A DNA stretch of 64,000 nt from an uncultured Afifella sp. (GCA_947259045.1 CAMYKZ010000001.1:1-64000); one strand, 5' to 3'; numbered from the stretch's first letter, positions 34,996-43,249 are shown. A program made the numbers and translations. The notes: generated by a model from the letters alone, not told the origin.

Positions 34996-35504
34996 CTAGG
35001 AGCTTTGTGAGGGCGCCAGCCCTACTCTCATTCCCTTCACTTGGCACACTGTTTCGCCGTCCACTTCGACCCGGCCATCAGCGACACCCAACTTTAGGCG
35101 TCGGTTGATGACACGTTTAAAATTCACGTGATACGTCAACAGCTTTCGGTGTGGCTGCACCATCCCAGAAAGTTTAATTTCACCGGCGCCCATGGCCATT
35201 CCCAACCTTGCCAACCACGCCAGCCAAGGTTGAAGCCAGCGAGCTGCCATAACCCATCCAGCATCAGGCATCCAGGCATGACCGGGTTGCCGATAAAGTG
35301 GCAGTGAAAGAACCAAAGATCAGGATGCAGATCTAACTCGGCTTTGATATGACCGACGCCCGCCTCTCCTCCGTCTGCGCTGACGTCAGTAATCCTATCC
35401 ATCATGAGCATCGGAGGGGCAGGTAGTTGCGCATTACCGGGTCCGAACAGTTCGCCTTGGGCGCACCTTAACAAGTCGTTTTTTTCAAAAGAATTGGGAA
35501 ACAT
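34996..35504 (-). pseudogene. fabA: fabA-like 3-hydroxydecanoyl-ACP dehydratase gene, frameshifted
   Basis: The two minus-strand frames join into a FabA of about 169 residues, close to the usual 172. Part one has [49 protein letters not shown] with the catalytic His, and [15 protein letters not shown] with the catalytic Asp. One base is missing near 35205-35210. The second frame then gives [34 protein letters not shown] and the C-terminus. The total length of 509 bases (not a multiple of three) agrees with a one-base loss. As read, the product is truncated at 122 residues with both catalytic residues but no second half. Base composition and codons differ from neighbours, suggesting transfer. 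Confidence 0.88.
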
Positions 35505-35981
35505 ATCTAGGCTCTCGTTTTCAACGGTGGCGTATGTTTATTCGCTGTTGTTGAAGTTAATAAATCCCAATGACTATCAACGTTTGGAGAACGTCCAGCG
35601 GATCATTCATTGATACGTCTCCTGTCTGAGTGATCACGATAGGCGTCCGATTGAGATATCGTCCCTAGATAGCGTGATAATCCACCCATTAATAGCGCGA
35701 GGGTCGACATGACATGACTGGAACTCAACGACTTTATGTTGGCCCCATACTGGAAGCCGCCGTTCGTGCATCCGCAGCGAATTCACACTAAGTCCGCAGA
35801 GCCGACCTTGGAACTTTATACAGCGCATGTCCGGAGTGAGCCCTTTTCGGACATGCGGAAAACTCTTTCCAAGGACTGGAATTCGCCTCAGTCCCAATTC
35901 GCGATGCACTTGATGCAGCTCAAAAGCGGTCGCGGCATCAAGCTGTAGTGTATTGGCGATTTGGTCGTACTGGAGCCCGAA
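35505..35981. other. Low-GC intergenic region of the island
   Basis: About 477 bases between fabA and the NTF2-like gene, poorer in GC than the rest of the window. Open frames on both strands (35634-36017 minus; 35736-35948 plus) show no family likeness and have unlikely codon use. A perfect 10-bp stem hairpin lies at 35824-35857. The region may hold remnants of a decayed gene and the promoters of the flanking divergent genes. Confidence 0.4.
35824..35857. repeat. Perfect 10-bp inverted repeat
   Basis: CGCATGTCCG and CGGACATGCG are separated by 14 bases. It lies about 125 bases before the NTF2-like start. It has no T-tract. It may be an operator, RNA hairpin or transposon remnant. Confidence 0.5.
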
Positions 35982-36377
35982 ATGTCCAACGAACACCCGA
36001 ATATCGTGCTGATGCAACAGCTCGACCTAGGCAATCTAGCCGCAGCCAAAGACGTGTTCGCCGAAGATGTAGTCTGGCATTACTTCAATCCCAATCTGCC
36101 TGACATGCAGGGCGATTATGTGGGGCTGGACGGTATCCGGTCATTCTTCGAAGCCATCGGCCAGAAGTCCAGGGGGACATTCAAGGTACAACCGGTTTCG
36201 ACCACCGCTGTTGGTGACGAATTGGTTGTTGTGCAGACAAGGAATACGTTGACCTTTCAAGGTCACTCCACCGCGTTGGACGTAGTCGTCGTGTGGCGTT
36301 TTGTAGACGGGCGCATTGTCGAGGTCTGGGACATTGTCCCAGGTCGCCCTGCGGAGGCTCAAGATGAAAGGCGCTGA
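35982..36377 (+). CDS. Nuclear transport factor 2 / SnoaL-like protein
   Basis: 131 residues with the cone-shaped NTF2-like pattern. It has an N-terminal helix (IVLMQQLDLGNLAAAKDVFAEDVVWHYFNP), a DYVGLDGIRSFFEAIGQKS helix and three beta strands ending VVVVWRFVDGRIVEVWDIVPG. Members are small isomerases, hydratases or ligand binders. ATG 35982 has a GGAG site. Its 3' end overlaps the next gene by 14 bases, so the two form an operon in the island. Confidence 0.8.
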   Translation: MSNEHPNIVLMQQLDLGNLAAAKDVFAEDVVWHYFNPNLPDMQGDYVGLDGIRSFFEAIGQKSRGTFKVQPVSTTAVGDELVVVQTRNTLTFQGHSTALDVVVVWRFVDGRIVEVWDIVPGRPAEAQDERR

Positions 36378-37917
36378 CGAAACAAATTGGGATGCCATTG
36401 TCATCGGCTCTGGCATGGGCGGCATGGCTGCCGCCGCCGCACTGTCAAAGGTCGGACAAAACGTGCTTTTGCTGGAGCAATACCGTACGCTTGGCGGGTT
36501 GACCCACAGCTTCTCTCGCGAAGGATTCACCTGGGATGCGGGCATTCACTACCTGAGTGGCATTGCTCCAGGTGATCGGGAGCGTGAAATCCTGGACTGG
36601 TTGTCCCAAACACCTATCGAGTTCACCTCGATGGGATCCGTCTACGACAACCTGCACATAGGAGATTTAAAGCCGCTTCCGTTGTCGCGGCCATACGAGG
36701 CTCAGGAGCGTGATCTCAAGGATCGCTTTCCCGACGAAACGGAAGCGATTGAGGCGTGGACGATGGCGCTCAGGGAAGGCCGCGACGCCATGCTTAAAAT
36801 CTTTCCGACACGCGCTATGCCCGAGCTCTTGGGTAGTGCACTGCAATGGTGGAACAGCAGTGCCATCGAGCGGTGGTGCGGGCGCACGACGCAGGAGGTT
36901 ATCGACGAGATAACGCAGAATTCAGAACTAGCGGCTGCCTTTGCGGCGCAGTGGGGCGATCACGGTGGCCGACCCAGCAAGGCGAGCTTTGCGATGCACG
37001 CCTTGATATCGGGTTCGTACCTGCAAAGTGGCTCATGGTACCCGGTGGGCGGTGGGGCTGCGTTTGCCGAGCATATCCTGCCAACCATCACCGTCGGAGG
37101 TGGCGATGTGCGAGCCGGTGTCAGGGTCGATGAACTGCTGCTTGAGAAAGATCGGGTCGTTGGGATCAAAACAGCGGATGGCGAGGAAATCCACGCAAAT
37201 GTAGTTATCTCGGATATCGGCGCGCGAGAGACGGTGAACCACCTTCTGCCAGCCCGTTGCGGATATGACGACTGGATTGCGAACATAAGATCGCTTCCGC
37301 CATCGATTGCTCATTTCAGCCTGTTCATGGGTTTTGAAGGCGATATCGAAGATGCCGGTGCAACCCGCTCGAACCATTGGATCTATCCAACGGGCAAGGT
37401 CGACGTGGTCTGGGCGGACGCTCCTGATAACTCGCCGCCCGGCATGTTCGTCTCCTTCGCATCGCTGAAGGATCCGTCACACGATTCCGGTCCCAAGCAA
37501 AAACATGCGGGCGAGATGGTGGCCTGGACCGATTGGTCGACCGTGGAGCGTTGGGCAGACAAAGCATCGGGCATGCGCAGCGACGACTATCAGGCGTTCA
37601 AACAACAAGTCGAGGACGTCATGTTCGCTCAGTTCAAGACATACTTCCCTGAGTTGGCTGAGCTAGTGGTGTTCCGCGAATTGTCGACCCCGCTGGCCAC
37701 CGCATCGATTACTGGGCACCATGAAGGTGCGTTCTACGGGTTGGATGTCACCCCGCAACGCGTCATGAGCGATGCATTACAAGCCAAAACACCGATCGAG
37801 GGCCTCTACCTCGCGGGGCAGGACGTAGCGAGCCCTGGCATTCCCGGCGCGCTGTGGGGCGGGCTGCTTGCTGCCGCCAGCGTCGATGCGAAGGTATTCA
37901 AGCAATTCCGCGGATAG
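36364..37917 (+). CDS. Retinol-saturase/CrtISO-like FAD-dependent oxidoreductase
   Basis: 517 residues. The dinucleotide-binding motif near residue 12 is AIVIGSGMGGMAAAAALSK, and GGLTHSFSREGFTWDAGIHYLSG follows. The C-terminal FAD motif is PIEGLYLAGQDVASPGIPGALWGGL. This matches all-trans-retinol 13,14-reductase and carotenoid isomerase-type proteins rather than classical phytoene desaturases. It reduces or isomerises a conjugated lipid; the substrate is unknown and no carotenoid genes are nearby. ATG 36364 has a GGAGG site and overlaps the NTF2-like gene. Composition is closer to the island than to the flanks. Confidence 0.85.
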   Translation: MKGADETNWDAIVIGSGMGGMAAAAALSKVGQNVLLLEQYRTLGGLTHSFSREGFTWDAGIHYLSGIAPGDREREILDWLSQTPIEFTSMGSVYDNLHIGDLKPLPLSRPYEAQERDLKDRFPDETEAIEAWTMALREGRDAMLKIFPTRAMPELLGSALQWWNSSAIERWCGRTTQEVIDEITQNSELAAAFAAQWGDHGGRPSKASFAMHALISGSYLQSGSWYPVGGGAAFAEHILPTITVGGGDVRAGVRVDELLLEKDRVVGIKTADGEEIHANVVISDIGARETVNHLLPARCGYDDWIANIRSLPPSIAHFSLFMGFEGDIEDAGATRSNHWIYPTGKVDVVWADAPDNSPPGMFVSFASLKDPSHDSGPKQKHAGEMVAWTDWSTVERWADKASGMRSDDYQAFKQQVEDVMFAQFKTYFPELAELVVFRELSTPLATASITGHHEGAFYGLDVTPQRVMSDALQAKTPIEGLYLAGQDVASPGIPGALWGGLLAAASVDAKVFKQFRG

Positions 37918-38239
37918 CCCGCACGTGGTGTTGGGAGTGATTTCGCTGTGGGACGCCGCCGCGATGACCGCGTTTATATTTTGACTCTAGAAACCCTCTA
38001 TTATCTGACTTTGGGCTTCTTTTTCACCCACGAAGTAGACGCTGTGAAGCGGCACGAGTGGATCGCCGCCACGACAAGACTATAATTCAAAGCAGGCGCA
38101 GCGCGCAGAAGCTGCCATTATGATTGGTTCGGTGCACGGCAGTTTTGTCCACAGAGCCGTCGATCGGCAATCTTTGATTGGCCGGACAGTCTTGAGTTGA
38201 ATCTCCCCAGCGAGGACGCTTGTCACTGCAGACCCAAGC
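37918..38239. other. Intergenic region at the right edge of the island
   Basis: 322 bases with mixed composition. The only coding-like trace is a 34-codon fragment at 37981-38085. GC content rises again at about 38200 as the RidA gene starts. No inverted repeats of an insertion sequence or tRNA attachment site were seen. Confidence 0.4.
37981..38085 (+). pseudogene. Fragment of a small membrane protein (LFTHELDA-type)
   Basis: A 34-residue frame reading ETLYYLTLGFFFTHEVDAV then KRHEWIAATTRL, followed by TAA. It resembles the N-terminal part of small membrane proteins that carry F-T-H-E-x-D-A and HEW motifs (I believe the family named DUF6713, not certain). The family continues with a further helix that is missing here. 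It looks like a truncated remnant. The first codon is TTG. Confidence 0.45.
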
Positions 38240-38590
38240 TCACAACAGTGCCGCCGTCACGACAATCTCGATCAGATCATCGCCGGCCAGATCGGCACCG
38301 ACGCAGGCCCGCTGCGGCCAGTTTTCTTCACCGCCGATCCAGTCGCACCAGACGGCATCCATATGCACCTTCATCGACATGTCCTTCAGATAGACGGTCG
38401 CCTGGAGCAACCCGCCTTTGCCGCTTCCGGCGTCGATCAGGTTGCGCTCCAGCGCTTCCAGCGTCAGCCGGGTCTGGTCGGCGATATTGTCTGCCGAGCT
38501 TGTATCGGTCGCGACCGCATAGACCAGGCCGCCATGGACAACGGCACGGCAGCGGCCTTTTGCTTTGCCCGATAATCTCTTCACTGTCAT
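38240..38590 (-). CDS. RidA/YjgF family protein
   Basis: A 116-residue RidA-like protein. It shows VVHGGLVYAVATDTS, DQTRLTLEALERNLIDAGSGKGGLLQATVYLKDM and a C-terminal VGADLAGDDLIEIVVTAALL. The catalytic Arg of canonical RidA (in the C-R-x motif near residue 105) sits in RACVGADL here, with Arg and Cys present. RidA enzymes hydrolyse reactive enamines/imines. The ATG has an AAGGAG site. It lies 92 bases downstream of merA on the same strand. Confidence 0.82.
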   Translation of the reverse strand: MTVKRLSGKAKGRCRAVVHGGLVYAVATDTSSADNIADQTRLTLEALERNLIDAGSGKGGLLQATVYLKDMSMKVHMDAVWCDWIGGEENWPQRACVGADLAGDDLIEIVVTAALL

Positions 38591-38681
38591 GGATCGATCT
38601 CCTTAACCTGCGTCAAGGAAACTTTATCATCTGCGCGCCGGAACCGCCATTTGCCGGACGTGCCGAAGTTCGACGGCAATC

Positions 38682-40082
38682 CTATCCCGCGCAGCAGGAC
38701 AGCTTGCTCACATCCATCTCGAACGTCTGCGCCGCGAGTTTCAGCCCTTCCACATTGGTCAGATAGGGGAAGATCATCTCACCCAACTGCTCGTAGGTCA
38801 TGCCGGTCTTGATCGCCAGCGCCGCGGTCTGGATGCTGTCGGCGCCTTCCGGCGCCAGGATGTAGGCGCCGACCAGCGTCTTTGTCGTCGCGCCGGCGAC
38901 CAGTTTGATCAGCCCTCTTGTGTCGCGGGCGGCCAGCGCACGCGGAACATTGTCCAGGCTCAGCACCGATGTCCTGACCTGAAGGCCGGCAGCCTCTGCG
39001 CTGGCTTGCGTATGGCCGACGCTGGCCACCTGCGGATCGGTGAAGACGACAGCGGGCATCGCGTAATTGTCATAAGCCAGATCGTCGCCGTTGATGGCGT
39101 TGCGCGCCGCAATCTTTGCGCCATAGGCCGCCATATAGACAAACTGGTCACGCCCGGTGATATCGCCGGCAGCGTAGACATTCCTGCAACTGGTGCGCAT
39201 GTGGCGGTCAACGGCGATGCCGCCCTGGTCGTTCAGCTTGATAGCGCCGGCTTTCAGGTTGAGATCCTCGACGTTCGGCGTCCGGCCGGTTGCGATCAGA
39301 ACGGCTTCCGCCTCCAGCATTTCCGGAACTTTGCCGTGACGCACATACAGCCGGATGTCGCCTGCCCGGCCCTCGATCCGGTCATATCCGATGCCGCTGA
39401 CGCATTGAATACCTTCGGCTTCGAATATACCGGTCAGCGCATGGCTGATCTCGGGCTCCGCCTCCGGCAGCAGGCCGCGCCGGCTGACCAGGCTCACTTT
39501 GACGCCGGCGCGCGAAAACATCTGCGCCAGTTCCGCGCCGATATAACCGGCGCCGATCACCAGCAGCGATTTCGGCAGCTGCTCCAGTTCCAGCGCCGTG
39601 GTGCTGGTAAGCGTCGGCACTTGCCTGATCCCCTTGATTGAGGGAAGTGCGGGACGTGAGCCGCTGGCGATTATGATCTTGCCGGCGTCGAGCGGTTCGC
39701 CGCCGACCGTCAGTTTACCCCTGCCGGAAAAAGACGCCTTACCCTCAAGATAGGCAAGGGAATTGTAAGCCGGCAGCAGATCGCTGTATTTCGCCTGCCG
39801 CAATTCGTCGACAAGCGCCTGTTTCCGGCGAACGACCGAGGCCCAGTCGGTAATCCGGGCCGACGCCTCGATGCCGCCGAAGCGGTTCGCCGTCGCAGCC
39901 GCATGCAATGTTTCGGTGGCGCGGATCATCGTCTTGGACGGTACGCAACCGGCATTGACGCAGGTCCCGCCGATCGTGCCGTGGCCGATCAGCGCCACCT
40001 GCGCGCCTTCATCGGCGGCGGTGATTGCGGCTGAAAATCCGGCCGAGCCGGCGCCGATCACCGCGACATCGTAACGGGGCAT
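38682..40082 (-). CDS. merA: Mercury(II) reductase
   Basis: 466 residues, the catalytic core without the N-terminal HMA (NmerA) domain. The FAD motif is YDVAVIGAGSAGFSAAI. The redox pair is in IGGTCVNAGCVPSKTMIRA, the NAD-binding motif in SLLVIGAGYIGAELAQMF, and the vicinal C-terminal cysteines that bind Hg(II) in SKLSCCAG. It reduces Hg(II) to volatile Hg(0) with NADPH in the cytoplasm. It follows merF by nine bases, and both are read from the MerR-type promoter at 40347-40377. Confidence 0.94.
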   Translation of the reverse strand: MPRYDVAVIGAGSAGFSAAITAADEGAQVALIGHGTIGGTCVNAGCVPSKTMIRATETLHAAATANRFGGIEASARITDWASVVRRKQALVDELRQAKYSDLLPAYNSLAYLEGKASFSGRGKLTVGGEPLDAGKIIIASGSRPALPSIKGIRQVPTLTSTTALELEQLPKSLLVIGAGYIGAELAQMFSRAGVKVSLVSRRGLLPEAEPEISHALTGIFEAEGIQCVSGIGYDRIEGRAGDIRLYVRHGKVPEMLEAEAVLIATGRTPNVEDLNLKAGAIKLNDQGGIAVDRHMRTSCRNVYAAGDITGRDQFVYMAAYGAKIAARNAINGDDLAYDNYAMPAVVFTDPQVASVGHTQASAEAAGLQVRTSVLSLDNVPRALAARDTRGLIKLVAGATTKTLVGAYILAPEGADSIQTAALAIKTGMTYEQLGEMIFPYLTNVEGLKLAAQTFEMDVSKLSCCAG

Positions 40083-40091
40083 CGGGATATC

Positions 40092-40307
40092 CTAAGCCTC
40101 GCTCTGCCGGCGCGACCGCCGCCAGAGCGCATAGACCGTCAAGACGACAAAAAATCCGAGTGCCGGCAGAAGGACCAGATCGAGATAACCGACCAGCCCC
40201 GCTAGGCCGACAACACCAAACAGAATGACGAGCACCGGCGTGAAGCAGCAGAGCGCCGCAATCACCGTGCCGATGATGCCTGTTTTCAGAAGTCCCTTGT
40301 CCGTCAT
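40092..40307 (-). CDS. merF: Mercury transporter MerF
   Basis: A 71-residue protein with two membrane helices. The Cys pair at the N-terminal helix is in GTVIAALCCFTPVLVIL, the MerF signature. FVVLTVYALWRRSRR closes the second helix. MerF brings Hg(II) across the inner membrane to MerA. No merT or merP is present, so MerF is the only recognisable importer here. Confidence 0.92.
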   Translation of the reverse strand: MTDKGLLKTGIIGTVIAALCCFTPVLVILFGVVGLAGLVGYLDLVLLPALGFFVVLTVYALWRRSRRQSEA

Positions 40308-40346
40308 CGCGCCGATCCATGCTGTGTTTCAAAATTCGCAAAGACC

Positions 40347-40377
40347 ATGCTAAATCCTGTAGTAACTACAGATACAA
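40347..40377 (-). promoter_or_regulatory. MerR-type promoter/operator of merF-merA
   Basis: On the minus strand TTGTAT (40372-40377), a 19-base spacer and TAGCAT (40347-40352) flank the perfect palindrome CTGTAG-TAA-CTACAG (40357-40371, written from the plus strand). An over-long spacer holding a palindrome is the hallmark of MerR-activated promoters. MerR would bind here and also repress its own divergent gene. Confidence 0.8.
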
Positions 40378-40390
40378 GAGGTTTTTTTCG

Positions 40391-40822
40391 ATGTCCCAAT
40401 CCGATGCCGGGCCGGTTTATCCGATCGGTGAAATGTCGCGCAGAAGCGGCGTCAATATCGAGACAATCCGCTATTATGAGCGCATCGGCATCATGCCCGA
40501 ACCGGCGCGCAGCGCCGGCGGCCAGCGCCATTATGGCAGCGGCGAGCTGAGGCGCCTGGTGTTTATCCGCCAGAGCCGCAGGCTCGGTTTCAGCCTTAAC
40601 GAGATCCGCGCTCTGCTCAAGCTGGTTGACGCCGATACCCTGACCTGCGCCCAGGTTCATGCCCGCACCATCGAACATCTTGCCGATGTCCGGCAAAAAC
40701 TGACCGACCTGCGCCGGATGGAAAAGGTGCTGAAAACCATGGCGGCCGAGTGCAGCGGCGGCGACGTTCCCGATTGCCCGATCATCGACGCGCTGTTTAC
40801 CGATGCGCCGCCGGCTCGCTAG
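40391..40822 (+). CDS. merR: MerR mercury-responsive regulator
   Basis: 143 residues. The N-terminal winged helix reads YPIGEMSRRSGVNIETIRYYERIGIM. All three Hg-binding cysteines are present: TLTCAQVH, AAECSGG and PDCPII. This pattern identifies MerR rather than CueR or ZntR. The open frame continues upstream to 40319, but ATG 40391 begins at the usual N-terminus. It is divergent from merF-merA. Its TAG stop lies in the CTAG at the left border of the 40819-40942 element. Confidence 0.94.
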   Translation: MSQSDAGPVYPIGEMSRRSGVNIETIRYYERIGIMPEPARSAGGQRHYGSGELRRLVFIRQSRRLGFSLNEIRALLKLVDADTLTCAQVHARTIEHLADVRQKLTDLRRMEKVLKTMAAECSGGDVPDCPIIDALFTDAPPAR

Positions 40823-40942
40823 TGGATAGATTCAGACAAATGAAACACTCCGCTCGTCATCCCGGCCAAGCGGAAGCGAAGCTGGAGTGCAGAGCCGGGA
40901 TGACAATCGCGTGGAACTCTTATGTGTGAATTGAACCACTAG
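40819..40942. mobile_element. MITE-like inverted-repeat element with CTAG borders
   Basis: A 116-base body (40823-40938) is bracketed by CTAG on both sides (40819-40822 and 40939-40942). The ends are imperfect inverted repeats (TGG-x-T-xx-ATTCA-x-ACA, 16 of 22 bases). Inside is a perfect 11-bp stem, GTCATCCCGGC (40856-40866) with GCCGGGATGAC (40894-40904). It has no coding capacity. Left CTAG supplies the merR stop and right CTAG the tlpA stop. A 4-base CTAG duplication agrees with IS5-group YTAR targets; autonomous partner unknown. Confidence 0.65.
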
Positions 40943-41568
40943 CCCTTGACCGCCGCTGCGATCAGCGCCTTGGCGTCTTCAGAATCCCATTCCGCCGGCC
41001 CGGCCAGATGGCCGAGCAGGCAGCCGGCATCGTCGACAAGGATGCTGACGGGAAGCCCGAGGCCAAGGCCGCGCTTTTTGACATCCTGGAATATATCGGT
41101 TGTCGGATCGCGATGGAGCGCGAGGTTTTTCACCTTGATGGAGTCCAGAAAGGCCTGCGCCTTTTCAACAGGTCCGGTATCGATATTGACGGCAACAACC
41201 TGAAAGCCGCCGTCGCCGCCGAGATCCTTCTCGAGCCGGTCAAGTGCGGGCATTTCGCGCCGGCAGGGCGCACACCATGTCGCCCACAGATTGACCAGCA
41301 AAACCTTGCCGGAAAAACCGGCGAGCGTTGTGGGCTCGCCGTCCGCTTTGAGAAACGCCAGATCGGAAAGCGCCTGGGGCTGGCGCGGAATCTGGAATGC
41401 CGCCACTTCACCGGTCGCAAGACCGGCAATCGTCGCGTTGACAAAATCCGCATTTGCCACGCAGCTGTTTTCCGCTTCGACATTGCCTTCACGCGCCTGC
41501 ATCCCGTATAGGGCAGCAATGCCAATGCCGGTTGCGGCAACGATGCCAAGTGCCAGATTTCGCTTCAT
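40939..41568 (-). CDS. tlpA: TlpA family thiol:disulfide oxidoreductase
   Basis: 209 residues. An N-terminal membrane anchor spans about residues 4-21. The thioredoxin-like domain has the active site [16 protein letters not shown] and the cis-Pro segment [14 protein letters not shown]. The protein is periplasm-facing and membrane-bound, reducing disulfides, for instance during cytochrome oxidase or cytochrome c maturation. It is divergent from argH, a conserved arrangement in Hyphomicrobiales. It is unlikely to be part of the mer module despite adjacency. Its TAG stop is in the right CTAG of the MITE-like element. Confidence 0.9.
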   Translation of the reverse strand: MKRNLALGIVAATGIGIAALYGMQAREGNVEAENSCVANADFVNATIAGLATGEVAAFQIPRQPQALSDLAFLKADGEPTTLAGFSGKVLLVNLWATWCAPCRREMPALDRLEKDLGGDGGFQVVAVNIDTGPVEKAQAFLDSIKVKNLALHRDPTTDIFQDVKKRGLGLGLPVSILVDDAGCLLGHLAGPAEWDSEDAKALIAAAVKG

Positions 41569-41613
41569 TGTTCCGCAATCACCCGTTTGTTCATAACCAA
41601 GTCGGACGTCAAA

Positions 41614-43011
41614 ATGTCAAACCGCATGTGGGGCGGCCGGTTCCAGCAAGGCCCGGACGCCATAATGGAAGAAATCAATGCTTCCATTGATTTCGATAAA
41701 GCCCTGGCCGCGCAGGATATTGCCGGCTCGAAGGCGCACGCAATGATGCTCGCCCGCCAGGGCATCATCTCAGATGACGATGCTGCAAAGATTGTTCAAG
41801 GTCTAGACACGATCGCGTCAGAAATCGCGGCCGGCAAGTTTGCCTATTCGCGCGCGCTTGAAGATATTCACATGAACATCGAAGCCCGGCTGAAGGATCT
41901 GATCGGCGAGCCTGCCGGGCGGCTGCACACAGCCCGTTCGCGCAACGATCAGGTCGCCACCGATTTCAAGCTCTGGGTGCGCGACGCCATCGACGATATC
42001 GACCGGCAGATCCATACTCTTCTGACGGCGCTGGCGACAATCGCGGAGCAGCATGCCGGCACGATCATGCCCGGGTTTACCCACCTGCAGAGCGCCCAGC
42101 CGATCACGTTCGGCCATCATTGCCTGGCCTATGTGGAAATGCTCGCCCGGGATCGGGGCCGCTTTGCCGATGCGCGCCGGCGGCTCAACGAGAGCCCGCT
42201 CGGCGCCGCCGCTCTGGCCGGCACGGCCTATCCGATCGACCGCCAGATGACGGCGCAAGCGCTTGGTTTCGACCGGCCGGCGGCCAATTCGCTCGACGCG
42301 GTATCGGACCGGGACTTCGCGATGGAAGCGCTGGCGGCGGCATCGATCTGCGCCATACACCTGTCGCGCTTTGCGGAGGAACTGGTGATCTGGTCGACGG
42401 CGCAGTTCAATTTTGTCCGCCTGTCGGACAAATTCTCCACCGGGTCTTCGATCATGCCGCAGAAACGCAATCCTGATGCCGCCGAACTGGTGCGCGCCAA
42501 GGCCGGCCGCATTGTCGGCGCGCTGAACGCGCTGATGATGGTCATGAAAGGCCTGCCGCTGGCCTATTCCAAGGACATGCAGGAAGACAAGGAACAATTG
42601 TTCGACGCCCTGCCCAGCCTGTCACTGTCGCTGGCCGCACTGACCGGCATGATCAAGGATATGGAACCGGTTGAGGAAAGCATGCTGGCCGCCGCCGGTG
42701 CGGCGTTCTCCACGGCGACGGATCTTGCCGACTGGCTGGTGCGCGAAGCCGGGCTTCCGTTCCGCGATGCCCATCATGTCACCGGCAGGATTGTCGCCGA
42801 GGCGGCGGGACGAGGGGTCTCGCTGGACGAACTGCCGCTTGACGTCATGCAGGCGGTTCATCCGTCGATCAGCGAGGATGTGTTCTCCGTCTTGTCCGTC
42901 CAGGCATCCGTGCAAAGCCGCAGAAGTTTCGGCGGCACGGCGCCGGAAAATGTGCGCGCTGCGGCTGCAGACTGGCTTGAAAGACTTGCATCGGATGCGC
43001 CAAACGCATAG
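41614..43011 (+). CDS. argH: Argininosuccinate lyase
   Basis: A 465-residue enzyme of the fumarase/aspartase superfamily. It starts [35 protein letters not shown] is the first conserved region and [16 protein letters not shown] the second. The signature [18 protein letters not shown] carries the catalytic Ser. It cleaves argininosuccinate to arginine and fumarate. The open frame begins at TTG 41587, but ATG 41614 starts at the conserved N-terminus. It is followed by lptM and lysA. Confidence 0.96.
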   Translation: MSNRMWGGRFQQGPDAIMEEINASIDFDKALAAQDIAGSKAHAMMLARQGIISDDDAAKIVQGLDTIASEIAAGKFAYSRALEDIHMNIEARLKDLIGEPAGRLHTARSRNDQVATDFKLWVRDAIDDIDRQIHTLLTALATIAEQHAGTIMPGFTHLQSAQPITFGHHCLAYVEMLARDRGRFADARRRLNESPLGAAALAGTAYPIDRQMTAQALGFDRPAANSLDAVSDRDFAMEALAAASICAIHLSRFAEELVIWSTAQFNFVRLSDKFSTGSSIMPQKRNPDAAELVRAKAGRIVGALNALMMVMKGLPLAYSKDMQEDKEQLFDALPSLSLSLAALTGMIKDMEPVEESMLAAAGAAFSTATDLADWLVREAGLPFRDAHHVTGRIVAEAAGRGVSLDELPLDVMQAVHPSISEDVFSVLSVQASVQSRRSFGGTAPENVRAAAADWLERLASDAPNA

Positions 43012-43033
43012 TGCGTTTGACAGGAGTTCTATC

Positions 43034-43246
43034 ATGCGTCTGCTTCACATCGTGATCGTCTGTCTCGCTGCTGCCACGGCGCTATCGGGTTGCGGCCGCC
43101 GCGGCGGCCTGGAATCGCCGCCGCAAGCCAAGGCGCAGAAACCCGCGCAAACCACCAGCGACCCGACGGCGGCGCCTGAGGAACCCAAACCGTTTCAGAA
43201 GAAAAATGTTCCCGAGCGGCCGTTCATTCTCGACGGCCTGATCTGA
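43034..43246 (+). CDS. lptM: LPS-assembly lipoprotein LptM (YifL-like)
   Basis: A 70-residue lipoprotein. The signal peptide LLHIVIVCLAAATALSG ends in the lipobox L-S-G-C at residue 20, followed by GRRGGLESPP, the short LptM motif (C-G-x-x-G-x-L-x-x-P-P). The rest is Pro/Lys-rich and disordered. LptM assists maturation of the LptDE translocon in the outer membrane. The ATG has an AGGAG site. It sits between argH and lysA, the usual order in this clade. Confidence 0.88.
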   Translation: MRLLHIVIVCLAAATALSGCGRRGGLESPPQAKAQKPAQTTSDPTAAPEEPKPFQKKNVPERPFILDGLI

Positions 43247-43249
43247 ACC

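Noticed and set aside
38682-41568. tlpA as part of the mercury operon
   Set aside because: tlpA is separated from merR by a MITE-like element, lies convergent to merR, and is syntenic with argH; adjacency seems secondary.
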